NCBI GenBank assembly: GCA_934500835.1
Contig: CAKSTR010000013.1
Coordinates: 67,379 to 131,378, forward strand
Length of the DNA stretch: 64,000 nucleotides
Source of the DNA: an uncultured Paracoccaceae bacterium
Lineage (GTDB): Bacteria > Pseudomonadota > Alphaproteobacteria > Rhodobacterales > Rhodobacteraceae
Direction of reading: 5' to 3'
This document shows positions 17,307-26,519 of this stretch, one piece after another; position 1 is the first letter of the stretch, and each line of letters starts with the position of its first letter. A program made the position numbers and the translations under genes. The notes under the pieces are model-generated. The model searched no databases. It was not told where the DNA came from and saw only the letters and a list, made by a program, of their open reading frames with translations.

Positions 17307-18973
17307 TGAGGGCTGAAAAGACGGACGCATGCCAGGACATCGCGCTGCGCGATCCTGATACGGTCATGCGTCTGTCGCGGATGGGTTCGGCCCATCCGAT
17401 GCGGCTGTCGTTCCTGCGCGTCCTGCTGCGCCGGCTGGAAACCGAGGACTGGCGCTTCGACCGGCCGTTGTGGGATGTCGATGCGCGCGGCGTCGGTCGG
17501 GCCGTCTACCGGGCCCGGGGGCCGGAGCGGACCTATTGCCTCGTCGCCTTTGCCCATGACCTGCCCGACAACATGCGATCAGACCGCGTGATTGCCACTG
17601 CCTGGGATGCCACCTTTGCCCTGGTGGATGGCGAGCCGACCGCAGCCGATCTTGATCGCCTGGCCGCCAACGTCCCGATGCAAGAGGCCGGCCGCGTCAC
17701 CGCGAAGGAGCTGTCGCTCAGCCGCGCCAACCGGTCCGTCCGGCTGTTTTCGCATGTGGTGGACCGCTTGGCCGAGGGCCGCCAACCCGATCTCGCGGAA
17801 ATCGACTCGGTGGGCTATCTGATGCGGACGACTGCGGTCTACGGGTCGGGCAAATTTGGCGCGGCGGACCGCGAGGAGATCCGCGGCCGGCCCGAGATGA
17901 AGGCGCCCTTCCAGGCCGAGATGCTGTCGGTCTGGCTGACCCGCGCTTTCACGGTGGATATCGCCGAACACATCGCCGGCGTTCGGGGCGGGACCACGGC
18001 AGTGCGGCTGGATCGGGACCTGCGGCGCCGGCTGGGCGTGGGAAACTCCACCGGTCTGGGGATGGCGCCCTTCCTGGTTCGCCATCCGCGGCTCTTGAAC
18101 AACTGGATCGCGACGCGGGAAAGAGCCCTTGCCTTGGTCCGTTCGATTGCCGTGGCAGAGGCATCCGCCGTGACGGGTTTCCTGGCTGCACTTGCCGAAG
18201 CCGAGGAAAATGCGCGGCTCTGGCACAGCGACCATATGGTGCAAGGCGAAAGGCTTGCACGGCTGCGCGATGATCTGGGGCGGCTTCGGGACTACGTGCA
18301 ACACGACTGGGGCCGGACTGCCTTCCGACCCTGGGATGCTCTGTGGCTCTGGGGCGAGGCGCAGCTTTCGGAGGAGGGGCAGGAATGCCTTCTCTCGCTT
18401 CTGTTGGAGCCGCACGGAGCGGTGGTGGATGAGCTGGCGGACGGTCTGGATGCCGATGAGACTTCGGGCTTCACCATCGACGGCAGTCTGTCCGTCAACC
18501 GTTTCCGCGACCTTCTGGCGCGCAACTACGCTTGGATCCGCCGTTTCGACTTCGCCGATGCGGCGCGGACCGCGCGCTTCTGGTATGTTTCCGAAGAGAA
18601 GCTGGAGCCGCGCCTCGGCAGTCGGCATGACGAGGCGGGACACGAGCGCGAACAGCCGCTCGGCATCGCCCGCGCCGTGGCCGATCTTGCCGCCGCGCTG
18701 GAGGGCGGGGCGCAGCCCGGAACGCTGGCGGACTTTCTTCTGAGACACCCGGAACACCGCCACACCGTGCGACGTGTGCTGATGCTGCGAGGGTTCCCCT
18801 ATGGGGAGATCCGTGACAATCTGCTTGATGCGACCATGCTGCCGATCGACATCCTGCGCTGCAAGCTCGCCTTCTTCGGCGCGACCAGGTTCGATCCTCG
18901 CTCCGACCGCTGGGTCCGCATCAGCCTGTTTCAGGGTCAACCCTTCCCGGACGAGCTTGCATGCCATGACTGA
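17303..18973 (+). CDS. Unrecognised 556-aa protein of the betaine-like catabolic operon
   Basis: It starts at ATG 17303 in a 4-nt overlap with the M19-like gene and overlaps the DUF3726 gene by 8 nt. I do not recognise the family. There is no signal peptide or membrane segment, it is rich in Arg/Asp/Glu, and it appears cytoplasmic. Regions likely to be conserved are MRLSRMGSAHPMRLSFLR near the N-terminus, AVYGSGKFGAADRE, GNSTGLGMAPFLVRHP (about 245-260) and LRGFPYGEIRDNLLDA near the C-terminus. Tight coupling to its neighbours suggests it acts in the same pathway, perhaps as a subunit with the DUF3726 protein. Confidence 0.8.
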   Translation: MMRAEKTDACQDIALRDPDTVMRLSRMGSAHPMRLSFLRVLLRRLETEDWRFDRPLWDVDARGVGRAVYRARGPERTYCLVAFAHDLPDNMRSDRVIATAWDATFALVDGEPTAADLDRLAANVPMQEAGRVTAKELSLSRANRSVRLFSHVVDRLAEGRQPDLAEIDSVGYLMRTTAVYGSGKFGAADREEIRGRPEMKAPFQAEMLSVWLTRAFTVDIAEHIAGVRGGTTAVRLDRDLRRRLGVGNSTGLGMAPFLVRHPRLLNNWIATRERALALVRSIAVAEASAVTGFLAALAEAEENARLWHSDHMVQGERLARLRDDLGRLRDYVQHDWGRTAFRPWDALWLWGEAQLSEEGQECLLSLLLEPHGAVVDELADGLDADETSGFTIDGSLSVNRFRDLLARNYAWIRRFDFADAARTARFWYVSEEKLEPRLGSRHDEAGHEREQPLGIARAVADLAAALEGGAQPGTLADFLLRHPEHRHTVRRVLMLRGFPYGEIRDNLLDATMLPIDILRCKLAFFGATRFDPRSDRWVRISLFQGQPFPDELACHD

Positions 18974-19550
18974 ATCCATCGAAATGGCCCATTCGGAACT
19001 GCGGAACCTTGTCGTCAAGGCTGCGCGGGGGGCTGGACTCAGCTGGGGGATGGCGGAAGAGGCGGGATGGGCGACGGAATGGCTGGCCCGCAGATCCCTG
19101 CCGGCCGCGCACTGGGCGGTGTCATGGCTTTCGGAAGCCGTCGATGGCAATCCGCATCCTGTCGAGATCGGAGCGCGACTGATCGACCGTTTTGCATCCG
19201 TCGAAGGACCGATGCAGCCCGAATTGCTGCCCGAGGACCTGCCCGCCCCGGGTTTCCTCCTACCGTTCCTGCATCTTATCGCGATGCGGCGCGGCGCGAT
19301 GGAGGTGACGGGCGGCATCGGACGCGCCGTCCTCGTTCAGCCGGATGGATCCGTGAGTTTTGGCCCCGGCTGGTCACACGCGGCGCGAGGCTGGTGGGTG
19401 GCGATGGCAAGCGGGGCCGAGGCGTCGGTCCACACCGTCATGCCGGCTTCGATTTCGGAATACCTCGAGTTGCTTGCCTTGCGAACCACCGTGCCCTCAT
19501 CCTCAACGTCCCGTCGTGACGCAGGATCGGCGATGACGGATAACGACTAG
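18966..19550 (+). CDS. DUF3726 family protein
   Basis: The 194-aa protein starts at ATG 18966, eight bases before the upstream stop. The N-terminal ELRNLVVKAARGAGLSWGMAEEAGWATEWL matches the DUF3726 family as I recall it. It has no membrane segment or signal peptide. It is the last gene of the operon; the C-terminal 25 residues (SSSTSRRDAGSAMTDND) are low complexity. The family has no established function; repeated linkage with the 556-aa protein and the M19-like protein would be informative. Confidence 0.75.
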   Translation: MTESIEMAHSELRNLVVKAARGAGLSWGMAEEAGWATEWLARRSLPAAHWAVSWLSEAVDGNPHPVEIGARLIDRFASVEGPMQPELLPEDLPAPGFLLPFLHLIAMRRGAMEVTGGIGRAVLVQPDGSVSFGPGWSHAARGWWVAMASGAEASVHTVMPASISEYLELLALRTTVPSSSTSRRDAGSAMTDND

Positions 19551-19807
19551 ATCAAGGGTGCCCCGGCCCGCTCGTGCTCATCTGGCGCTACGTCCTGCGG
19601 GAGAGAAGGCGACGAGAGATTTGTCTCGTTCAACCGTTTCGCCGACCGTTCTCCGCCTTGCGCTTCGCTTCACTGAGAAGACGTGCTCCTCAAGGCGTGC
19701 AGATGATCCCGCCGAAAGCCCCCTTGGCGTGCCCCACACGGCCGGTCCGCGCTGCAGGGGGCCTGATCCTTTCGCGCGCCGCCCGGGGCCTTCCCGCGCC
19801 TGCGAGA

Positions 19808-21340
19808 TCAGGCCCGTGCTGGGCGTCGCAGGATCAGGGCCAGTGGCATGGCGCAGAGCGTGACCCACATCATCAGCTGGAAGTCGTTGATGTAGGAGAT
19901 CATCGCCGCCTGCGCGTTCACGAGGTTGTCCAGCGTCTGCAGGGCCGAGGCGCTGCCGGTTGTTGCGCTCGGGCTCACCTGCAGCAGCACCGGGTTGTAG
20001 GGGTTGATGAAGGCACCGAGTTCGGCATGGTTGATCTGCACGTTGCGGGTCATCGCGGCGGTGACCACGGAAATCCCGATGGAAGAGCCGATGTTGCGCA
20101 CAAGGCTGAACAGGCTGGTGGCATCGGCCCGGAATCGCGGCTCCAGCGTGGCGAAGGCGATGGTGGAGAGGGGCACGAAGACCAGCCCAAGGCCAAGGCC
20201 CTGCACGACGCCGCTGCGGATGATGGGCCAGCTGTCCATCTGGGGCGTGAAGCCCGTCATCTCCCACAGCGATAGGGCGGTCAGCGACAGGCCCGCCAGC
20301 ACCAGAACCCGCGCATCGACATGGCGCACCAGCCGGCCCACCACCAGCATCGAGATCATCGTCCCCACCCCGCGCGGCGCCATCACCACACCCGTGGTGA
20401 TCACCGGATAGCCGAGGATGCGCGACAGCATCGGCGGCAGCAACGCAAGGCTGGCCAGAAGGATGATCCCCACCACGAAGATGAACACCAGCCCGACGCG
20501 GAAGTTGTTGTCGCGGAACATCTGCGGATCAAGGAAGGGATGCGCCTTGGTCAGGATATGGACCACGAACATCCAGAACCCCGAGATCGAGATGACCAGA
20601 TAGATCCAGATCTCGACCGCCGAGAACCAGTCGACCTCGCCGCCGCGGTCCAGCATCAGCTGCAAGGAGCCGATGGCCAGCGACAGAAGCGCGAAACCGG
20701 CCATATCGAAGCTGCGCTGCTTGCGCGGCGTCTTCGGCAGGTAGGCAAGACAGCCTGCCAGCGCCAGCGCGCCGACGGGCAGGTTGATCAGGAAGACCCA
20801 TCGCCAGTCGTAGCTTTCGGTCAGCCAGCCGCCCAGGGTCGGGCCGATGATCGGGCCGACCATGATCCCGGCCCCCCACATCGCCATGGCCTGCCCGGCC
20901 TTTTCGCGCGGGTTGATGTCCAGAAGAAAGGTCTGCGACAGGGGCACGATGGCCGCGCCGAATACGCCCTGCAACAGGCGGAAGATCACCATGGAGGGCA
21001 GGCTCCATGCGATGCCGCAGGCCAGCGACATGGCAACGAAGCCGACGATGGAAATCAGGAACAGCTCGCGCTTGCCCAGCCGGTCGGCCAGCCAGCCGGT
21101 CACGGGCGTCATGATCGCGGATGCCACGATATAGCTGGTCAGCACCCAGTTGATCGTGTCCTGCGACGCCCCCAGATCCCCCGTCATCGAGGGCAGCGCC
21201 ACATTGGCGATGGTGGTGTCCAGCACCTGCATGATCGTCGCCGCCATGATCGACAGCGTGATCAGGCCGCGGTGTTTCACCTCGACCGCGGCGGCAGAGG
21301 GGCCGGACCCGGGCGGCGGGGCTTCGGGCAGGTCGGACAT
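19808..21340 (-). CDS. emrB: EmrB-like DHA2-family MFS drug/proton antiporter
   Basis: The 510-aa protein (ATG 21340) has 14 predicted hydrophobic segments. Motif WLADRLGKRELFL (motif A-like) follows helix 2, and PIIGPTLGGWLTESYDWRWVFLINLPVG is the classic DHA2 motif C region. The frame extends upstream, but that part overlaps emrA. It is third in a marR-emrA-emrB operon, with 7 bp between it and emrA. It should export hydrophobic toxic compounds across the inner membrane, with EmrA bridging the periplasm. Confidence 0.93.
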   Translation of the reverse strand: MSDLPEAPPPGSGPSAAAVEVKHRGLITLSIMAATIMQVLDTTIANVALPSMTGDLGASQDTINWVLTSYIVASAIMTPVTGWLADRLGKRELFLISIVGFVAMSLACGIAWSLPSMVIFRLLQGVFGAAIVPLSQTFLLDINPREKAGQAMAMWGAGIMVGPIIGPTLGGWLTESYDWRWVFLINLPVGALALAGCLAYLPKTPRKQRSFDMAGFALLSLAIGSLQLMLDRGGEVDWFSAVEIWIYLVISISGFWMFVVHILTKAHPFLDPQMFRDNNFRVGLVFIFVVGIILLASLALLPPMLSRILGYPVITTGVVMAPRGVGTMISMLVVGRLVRHVDARVLVLAGLSLTALSLWEMTGFTPQMDSWPIIRSGVVQGLGLGLVFVPLSTIAFATLEPRFRADATSLFSLVRNIGSSIGISVVTAAMTRNVQINHAELGAFINPYNPVLLQVSPSATTGSASALQTLDNLVNAQAAMISYINDFQLMMWVTLCAMPLALILRRPARA

Positions 21341-21347
21341 GATGCCG

Positions 21348-22460
21348 TCAGTGCCCCGCGGCAAGCCGGGGCGAGGCACCGGCCGAAGTATCTACCGTCA
21401 CTTCCGCGCTGAGACCGGAGGCAAGAGTTGCGGCATCTGCCGGATTGTCCAGCTTGATCCGCACCGGAACGCGCTGTGTCACCTTGACCCAGTTCCCGGT
21501 GGCGTTCTGCGCCGGCAGCAACGAGAACTCGGCCCCGGTACCCGCGCCGATCGCCTCGACCGTGCCGGTAAAGGTCTTGCCGGGGGCGGCATCGAACACG
21601 ATTTCGGCGGGCTGTCCCGGCGCCAGATTGGCCAGCTGCGTTTCCTTGAAATTCGCCTCGACCCAGACATCGGTGGTCTCGACAAGAGCAAAGACCGATT
21701 GGCCGGCGGCAAGCATGACCCCCTTGTTGAAGGAAGATGCCTGATAGATCACCCCATCCGCAGGCGCGCTGACGCGGGTGACGGAAAGGTTGTAGCGGGC
21801 GCGGTCCAGCTCGGCCAGGGCGGCGCGGACGGCCGGGTGATCGTCGGTGGCGGCGGCAGCATTGCCGCCCAGTGCCGCGCGGGCGGCGTCGGCGGTCAGG
21901 CGTGCAACCTCGGCCGACTCGCGCGCCTGACGGGTGGTATGGCGCACCTCGTCCAGCGCACTGGTCGAGGTGACGCCCCGGTTCGAAAGGGCCTCCTGCC
22001 GGGCAAGGGCGTCCTCTTGATATGTGGCATTGTCGGCTGCAAGCACGGCCTGCGCCTCGGCCTGGGCAAGCGCGGCCTTCAGCCCCTCGACCTGCAGGCG
22101 GGCGGCGTTCACGGCGGCTTCGGCCTGGGCCACGGCCAGCTCATAGGGCTGCGGATCGACCTGAAACAGCGGGTCACCCGCCTTGACCGATTGCAGCTCA
22201 TGCACATTCACCTCGACCACGCGGCCGCCGACCGTGGGCGCGATGGAAAGATGTGCCTGGTGCAGATAGGCATTCTCGGTGGTTTCGTGGTCCGCGCCGG
22301 ACAGCCACCAGACGCCGACACCCGCGGCAAGCAGGACCGGAACGGACAGCATCAGCAGGGTCTTGCGCAGGGGCCGGGCGGGTTTGGCGGCGGGGGCAGG
22401 GTCAGAAGCCGCAACAGCAACGGCAGTGGCAGGTTCGGCAGGCGTGGTGCGGGCGTTCAT
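21348..22460 (-). CDS. emrA: EmrA-like periplasmic adaptor (HlyD/MFP family)
   Basis: The 370-aa protein has a single N-terminal membrane anchor (LLMLSVPVLLAAGVGVWWL, about 36-54), a lipoyl half (TENAYLHQAHLSIAPTVGG then VDPQPYELAVAQAEAAV), a helical hairpin, and the second half (VSAPADGVIYQAS, FALVETTDVWVEANFKET). Length and order fit EmrA/VceA adaptors. Its start overlaps the MarR stop by 4 nt (ATGA). It links the EmrB pump to an outer-membrane channel not encoded here. Confidence 0.93.
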   Translation of the reverse strand: MNARTTPAEPATAVAVAASDPAPAAKPARPLRKTLLMLSVPVLLAAGVGVWWLSGADHETTENAYLHQAHLSIAPTVGGRVVEVNVHELQSVKAGDPLFQVDPQPYELAVAQAEAAVNAARLQVEGLKAALAQAEAQAVLAADNATYQEDALARQEALSNRGVTSTSALDEVRHTTRQARESAEVARLTADAARAALGGNAAAATDDHPAVRAALAELDRARYNLSVTRVSAPADGVIYQASSFNKGVMLAAGQSVFALVETTDVWVEANFKETQLANLAPGQPAEIVFDAAPGKTFTGTVEAIGAGTGAEFSLLPAQNATGNWVKVTQRVPVRIKLDNPADAATLASGLSAEVTVDTSAGASPRLAAGH

Positions 22461-22936
22461 TTCGGTGTCTCGGGAGGGGCGGGAGGGGGCGCCTGAGCGG
22501 GAAGGCTCTCGGCCGCTTTGAGGTTGTCGACGATTTTCAGAAGGGCGGCATGAACAAGACGGCGATCGTCGTCGCTCAGCCCCGCCAGGGCCTCGTCACA
22601 GACGTCGGTGATGGCCCGTTTCGCCTCTGGTGCGACCTGGCGCGCCTTGTCCGTGGCAATGACGATCCGGGCGCGCCGGTCTTCGGGATGCGGCTCACGG
22701 CGCAGCCAGCCGCCTTGCTCCATGCGGTCAAGAAGGCGCGAGACACTGATCGGTTCCACCCCGAGCAAAGCTGCCAGCGCCGTCTGTGTCGACGGCCCCT
22801 CGCGCAGAAGTTGGCCCAGAAGCCGCCATTGCGCCGCAGACAGGCCATGCGATGCGGTCCGGGCTTCGAACCGGGTCCACAGCCTGCGCGCGGTGTCCTG
22901 CAAAAGGACGGGAAGTTTCTCGATACGGTAATTCAC
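22457..22936 (-). CDS. emrR: MarR-family repressor of the emrAB operon
   Basis: The 159-aa regulator starts at GTG 22936. A winged helix-turn-helix is visible (LSAAQWRLLGQLLREGPSTQTALAALLGVEPISVSRLLDRME, then the wing LRREPHPEDRRARIV). It is first in its operon and overlaps emrA. A 12-bp palindrome directly abuts its start codon, so autorepression by blocking transcription is likely. No Shine-Dalgarno sequence precedes the GTG, and a possible -10 box sits so close that the message may be leaderless. The C-terminus is a proline-rich tail. Confidence 0.92.
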   Translation of the reverse strand: MNYRIEKLPVLLQDTARRLWTRFEARTASHGLSAAQWRLLGQLLREGPSTQTALAALLGVEPISVSRLLDRMEQGGWLRREPHPEDRRARIVIATDKARQVAPEAKRAITDVCDEALAGLSDDDRRLVHAALLKIVDNLKAAESLPAQAPPPAPPETPK

Positions 22937-22948
22937 TAAGCGCGCTTA
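22937..22948. promoter_or_regulatory. Palindromic candidate MarR operator and promoter overlap
   Basis: TAAGCGCGCTTA is a perfect 12-bp palindrome immediately upstream of the emrR GTG. On the minus strand TATAGT (22953-22948), a plausible -10 box, overlaps its outer edge. MarR proteins commonly bind such palindromes over the promoter of their own operon. Assignment is by position and symmetry. Confidence 0.5.
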
Positions 22949-23410
22949 CTATAAGCCTGGACAGGAAGCAAGGGCCAACGCTGCCAAGGGGCTGCGGGAT
23001 GTGTCGGTGCCAGGCACGACTCACGGACGGGGCTGACTGATCCGTCTGCCGGCAGCCGCGTTTGCAAAGGGGTGGCCGGGCAGCAGGGCACGGCGAGGTG
23101 AGGGGGGCGGGACGCGGCTTCCCTGCGATCCCGGCCGCTGATCCTGCGGCGTAGCGCCGCGCCACGGGGCAAGGGGAAATCCCGCCGGGAACCCGTGCCT
23201 GCACCATAAACCTGCACAGCAGAAGTATATTTGCCTGTTCTCGCTGCGCCATTCCCGGTCTAGGCTTGTGCAGGCGCCCGGCCCAAGGACACGGCGCGAC
23301 CAGATGTCATCTCGCGGCAGGGGCATGTCCGGCAGAGGTACGGCCTGACCGCAAGCACGCCCGCGTTGTGCCCAGGACTTGAAGGGCCGGCGCATTCCGG
23401 AGGCAAGCCG
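22949..23410. other. Intergenic region between emrRAB and cydAB
   Basis: This divergent region of about 460 bp carries the promoters of both operons. I saw no additional gene, no canonical FNR box (TTGAT-N4-ATCAA) and no factor-independent terminator. A small GC hairpin (GGCG-TAG-CGCC near 23150) is the only structure noted. CydA's ribosome-binding site GGAGG lies at about 23399-23403. Confidence 0.5.
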
Positions 23411-24814
23411 ATGTTCGGACTGACAGCACTTGAACTGGCGCGTATCCAGTTCGGCTTCACCATATCCTTCCATATCATCTACCCCGCCATCACCATCGGG
23501 CTGGCCAGTTATCTTGCCGTGCTGGAGGGGTTGTGGCTGTGGAGGAAGGACGCGGTCTATCGCGATCTCTACCATTTCTGGTCGAAGATCTTTGCGGTGA
23601 ACTTTGCCATGGGCGTCGTCTCGGGCCTTGTGTTGGCCTATCAGTTCGGCACCAACTGGAGTTACTTCTCGTCCTTCGCCGGGTCGATCACCGGACCGTT
23701 GCTGGCCTATGAGGTGCTGACCGCCTTCTTCCTTGAGGCCGGCTTCCTTGGCGTCATGCTTTTTGGCTGGAACAAGGTCGGGCCGGGGCTGCATTTCTTC
23801 GCAACCATCATGGTGGCACTGGGCACCCTGATCTCGGCCACCTGGATCCTTGCCTCGAACAGCTGGATGCAGACGCCGCAAGGATTTGAAATCATCGATG
23901 GCGTCGTGGTGCCGGTGAACTGGATCGAGGTGATCTTCAACCCGTCCTTCCCGTATCGTCTTGCCCATATGGTGACCGCCGCCTTCCTGTCGACGGCGCT
24001 GTTCGTCGGCGCATCGGGGGCGTGGCATCTCTTGCGCGGCAATGACAACGCCCGCGTGCGCAAGATGATGTCGATGGCGATGTGGATGTTGCTGGTGGTC
24101 GCGCCGTTGCAGGTGGCGATCGGCGACCAGCACGGCCTGAACACGCTGGAGCACCAGCCGGCGAAGATTGCCGCGATGGAAGGGCATTGGGAAAACACTC
24201 CCGGAGAGGGTGTGCCGCTGATCCTGTTCGGCTGGCCCGATCAAGAGGCCGAAGTGACCCGCTGGGCCATCGAGATCCCCAATCTCTCAAGCCTGATCCT
24301 GACCCACAGCCTTGATGGTCAGTTCCCCGGCCTGAAGGAGTTCGCACCCGAGGACAGGCCGCCGGTGGCGGTGGTGTTCTGGACCTTCCGCATCATGGTG
24401 GGGCTTGGGCTTTTGATGGTGACACTGGGCCTTTGGGCGGCATGGCGGCGCTGGCAAGGCCGGCTGTATCAGGGCCGCTGGTTCCTGCGGTTCGCCGCAG
24501 TGATGGGGCCCTCCGGGCTGATCGCCATTCTGGCTGGCTGGTACACCACGGAAATCGGCCGCCAGCCCTGGATCATCTACGGGGTGATGCGGACCGAGGA
24601 TGCCGTCTCTGGTCATTCCGTCCTGACCATGAGCACGACCCTGGTGCTTTTCATCGTGGTCTATTTCTTCGTCTTCGGCATCGGGACCAGCTACATGCTG
24701 CGGCTTGTCGGCAAGGGGCCCGCGCAGGAGGAAGAGGATGCCTCCACCGACGATGCCGCCCCGCGGCCGGCAAGACCGTTGTCCGCCGCACCCGATCTGT
24801 CCAAGGAGGGCTGA
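23411..24814 (+). CDS. cydA: Cytochrome bd-type (cyanide-insensitive) quinol oxidase subunit I
   Basis: The 467-aa membrane protein starts at ATG 23411 with GGAGG upstream. MFGLTALELARIQFGFTISFHIIYPAIT places the conserved heme-ligand His at residue 21. WILASNSWMQTPQG, GDQHGLNTLEHQPAKIAAMEGHWE and the GRQPWIIYGVMRTEDAVS segment are diagnostic of CydA/CioA. The quinol (Q) loop is short, as in the CIO subfamily. With subunit II it reduces oxygen to water using ubiquinol. The charged C-terminal tail (EEEDASTDDAAPRP) is lineage specific. cydB follows after 3 bp. Confidence 0.96.
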   Translation: MFGLTALELARIQFGFTISFHIIYPAITIGLASYLAVLEGLWLWRKDAVYRDLYHFWSKIFAVNFAMGVVSGLVLAYQFGTNWSYFSSFAGSITGPLLAYEVLTAFFLEAGFLGVMLFGWNKVGPGLHFFATIMVALGTLISATWILASNSWMQTPQGFEIIDGVVVPVNWIEVIFNPSFPYRLAHMVTAAFLSTALFVGASGAWHLLRGNDNARVRKMMSMAMWMLLVVAPLQVAIGDQHGLNTLEHQPAKIAAMEGHWENTPGEGVPLILFGWPDQEAEVTRWAIEIPNLSSLILTHSLDGQFPGLKEFAPEDRPPVAVVFWTFRIMVGLGLLMVTLGLWAAWRRWQGRLYQGRWFLRFAAVMGPSGLIAILAGWYTTEIGRQPWIIYGVMRTEDAVSGHSVLTMSTTLVLFIVVYFFVFGIGTSYMLRLVGKGPAQEEEDASTDDAAPRPARPLSAAPDLSKEG

Positions 24815-24817
24815 GTC

Positions 24818-25828
24818 ATGGGAATCGATCTGCCGCTGATCTGGGCGCTGATCATCGGGTTCGGGCTGATGATGTATGTCATCATGGACGGGTTCGATCT
24901 GGGCATTGGCATCCTCTTTCCGTTTGTCCGCAGCCGGGATGACCGCGATGTGATGGTCAACACCGTGGCCCCGGTCTGGGATGGCAACGAGACCTGGCTG
25001 GTCATGGGAGGGGCGGGCCTGATGGCGGCCTTTCCGCGGGCCTATGCGGTCATCCTGACCGCGCTGTACCTGCCGCTTGCGCTGATGCTTCTGGGCCTGA
25101 TCTGGCGCGGCGTCGCCTTCGAGTTCCGCTTCAAGGCGGATGACCGGCACAAGCCCTTCTGGGACAAGGCCTTCATGCTGGGCTCGATCACGGCGACCTT
25201 CTTTCAGGGCGCCTCGCTTGGAGCCTTCCTTGACGGGTTTCCGGTCGAGGGCAATCGCTATCTTGGCGGGCCGATGGACTGGCTGACGCCCTTCAGCGTC
25301 TTTGTCGGCTGTGGCCTGATCGTCGCCTATGCGCTTCTGGGGGCGACCTGGCTTGTCATCAAGACCGAGGGCGCGTTGCAGCGCCGGATGATCCGGCTGG
25401 CCCGGCCGGCGGCCCTGGCACTGCTGGGGACGATCGGGATCGTCAGCCTCTGGACGCCGCTTGTCCATGCCGAGATCGCCGCCCGCTGGTTCAGCCTGCC
25501 AAACCTGATCCTCTTCTCTCCGGTGCCGTTGCTGGTCGTGCTGGCCACCTGGCTGCTGCTGCGCCAGTTGCGGCACGAGGAACCGGGTGCCGCGCCTTTC
25601 CTGCTGGCTCTTGGCCTGCTGTTCCTGGGCTATTCCGGGCTTGGCATCAGCCTGTGGCCCAACATCCTGCCGCCCGGAATCTCGATCTGGGAGGCCGCGG
25701 CACCGCCGCAGAGCATGGGCTTTGCACTGGTGGGGGCGTTGTTGATCATCCCGATGATCCTGGGCTACACGGCCTGGTCCTATTACGTCTTTCGCGGCAA
25801 GGTGAAGCCAGGCGAGGGGTACCATTGA
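24818..25828 (+). CDS. cydB: Cytochrome bd-type quinol oxidase subunit II
   Basis: The 336-aa, multi-helix protein opens with LPLIWALIIGFGLMMYVIMDGFDLGIGILFPF, the CydB signature, followed by VAPVWDGNETWLVMGGAGLMAAFP. Length matches CioB. It pairs with CydA to form the oxidase; its stop overlaps the small DUF2474 gene by one base. Confidence 0.96.
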   Translation: MGIDLPLIWALIIGFGLMMYVIMDGFDLGIGILFPFVRSRDDRDVMVNTVAPVWDGNETWLVMGGAGLMAAFPRAYAVILTALYLPLALMLLGLIWRGVAFEFRFKADDRHKPFWDKAFMLGSITATFFQGASLGAFLDGFPVEGNRYLGGPMDWLTPFSVFVGCGLIVAYALLGATWLVIKTEGALQRRMIRLARPAALALLGTIGIVSLWTPLVHAEIAARWFSLPNLILFSPVPLLVVLATWLLLRQLRHEEPGAAPFLLALGLLFLGYSGLGISLWPNILPPGISIWEAAAPPQSMGFALVGALLIIPMILGYTAWSYYVFRGKVKPGEGYH

Positions 25829-25986
25829 TGGAGCCTGTACGCATGGACCGCAGCACCCGCGCGCCGCGATCCTTCTGGAAAAGGCTGGGGTGGCTGCTGC
25901 TGATCTGGGCGGCCAGCGTCGGTGCCCTGGGGCTGGTGGCTTACGGCTTTCGCTGGGTCATGGGGCTGGCTGGCCTGACGGTGTAG
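25828..25986 (+). CDS. DUF2474 small membrane protein of the bd oxidase operon
   Basis: The 52-aa protein starts at ATG 25828, overlapping cydB by one base. Pattern: a basic N-terminus (RAPRSFWKRLGW) then one membrane helix (LLLIWAASVGALGLVAYGFRWVM). DUF2474 proteins consistently follow cioAB and are thought to be counterparts of the small CydX subunit that stabilises the oxidase. Its role here is inferred from operon position. Confidence 0.85.
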   Translation: MEPVRMDRSTRAPRSFWKRLGWLLLIWAASVGALGLVAYGFRWVMGLAGLTV

Positions 25987-26207
25987 CGCCAGCATCCCGC
26001 CGGTCGCTGTCTGGCACAGCGGGGCCGCGAAACCGTCTCGGCACCTGTTCCGAAGGTGTCACAAGGGTTTATACAGTTGAACCAATAATGTTACCGACGT
26101 GGCGACCAGCAGTCCGCCAGGTTCGGGTCATGGTTTCCGCCAGGGAAACAGGGCAGGGACAACAGAACGTCCCGTCCGGGTGCGGTTTTCACCAAGTCTG
26201 GAAGCGA

Positions 26208-26519
26208 TCAATGCGTCCAGGCGCCCCGGCGGTCGGTGGCGAAGTTCTCGCCGTAGCCGCGCTGGCGGATGTTGGCACGGCGCGGTTTGGGTTCCATGAC
26301 CGAGGCCTCGATGTCATGCGCGGCGGCATAGGCCATGGCCTCGTCCCGGCTGTCGAAGCGCAGACGCACTTGCGACTGCGTATCGCCCGAGGAAGTCCAG
26401 CCCATCAGCGGGTCAACTTCGCGCGCGGTCGCAGGGGCAAACTCCAGGACCCATTGGCTGGTTCCTGCAGTCCCGGATTGCATCGCGGTGCGGGCTGGCT
26501 GGTAGATGCGGGCGCGCAT
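26208..26519 (-). CDS. NDUFS4-like complex I accessory subunit (ETC_CI_21 family)
   Basis: The 103-aa protein starts at ATG 26519 behind a perfect GGAGG (the frame is open upstream but lacks a better start). [27 protein letters not shown], then [30 protein letters not shown] and a basic end matches the bacterial homologue of the mitochondrial 18-kDa subunit, which binds near the iron-sulfur peripheral arm. It is encoded alone, away from nuo genes, as is usual in alphaproteobacteria. Confidence 0.92.
   Translation of the reverse strand: MRARIYQPARTAMQSGTAGTSQWVLEFAPATAREVDPLMGWTSSGDTQSQVRLRFDSRDEAMAYAAAHDIEASVMEPKPRRANIRQRGYGENFATDRRGAWTH

Noticed and set aside
22937..23410. An FNR/Anr box upstream of cydAB
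   Set aside because: I could not find a TTGAT-N4-ATCAA-like sequence in the region, so no oxygen-regulator site is claimed.
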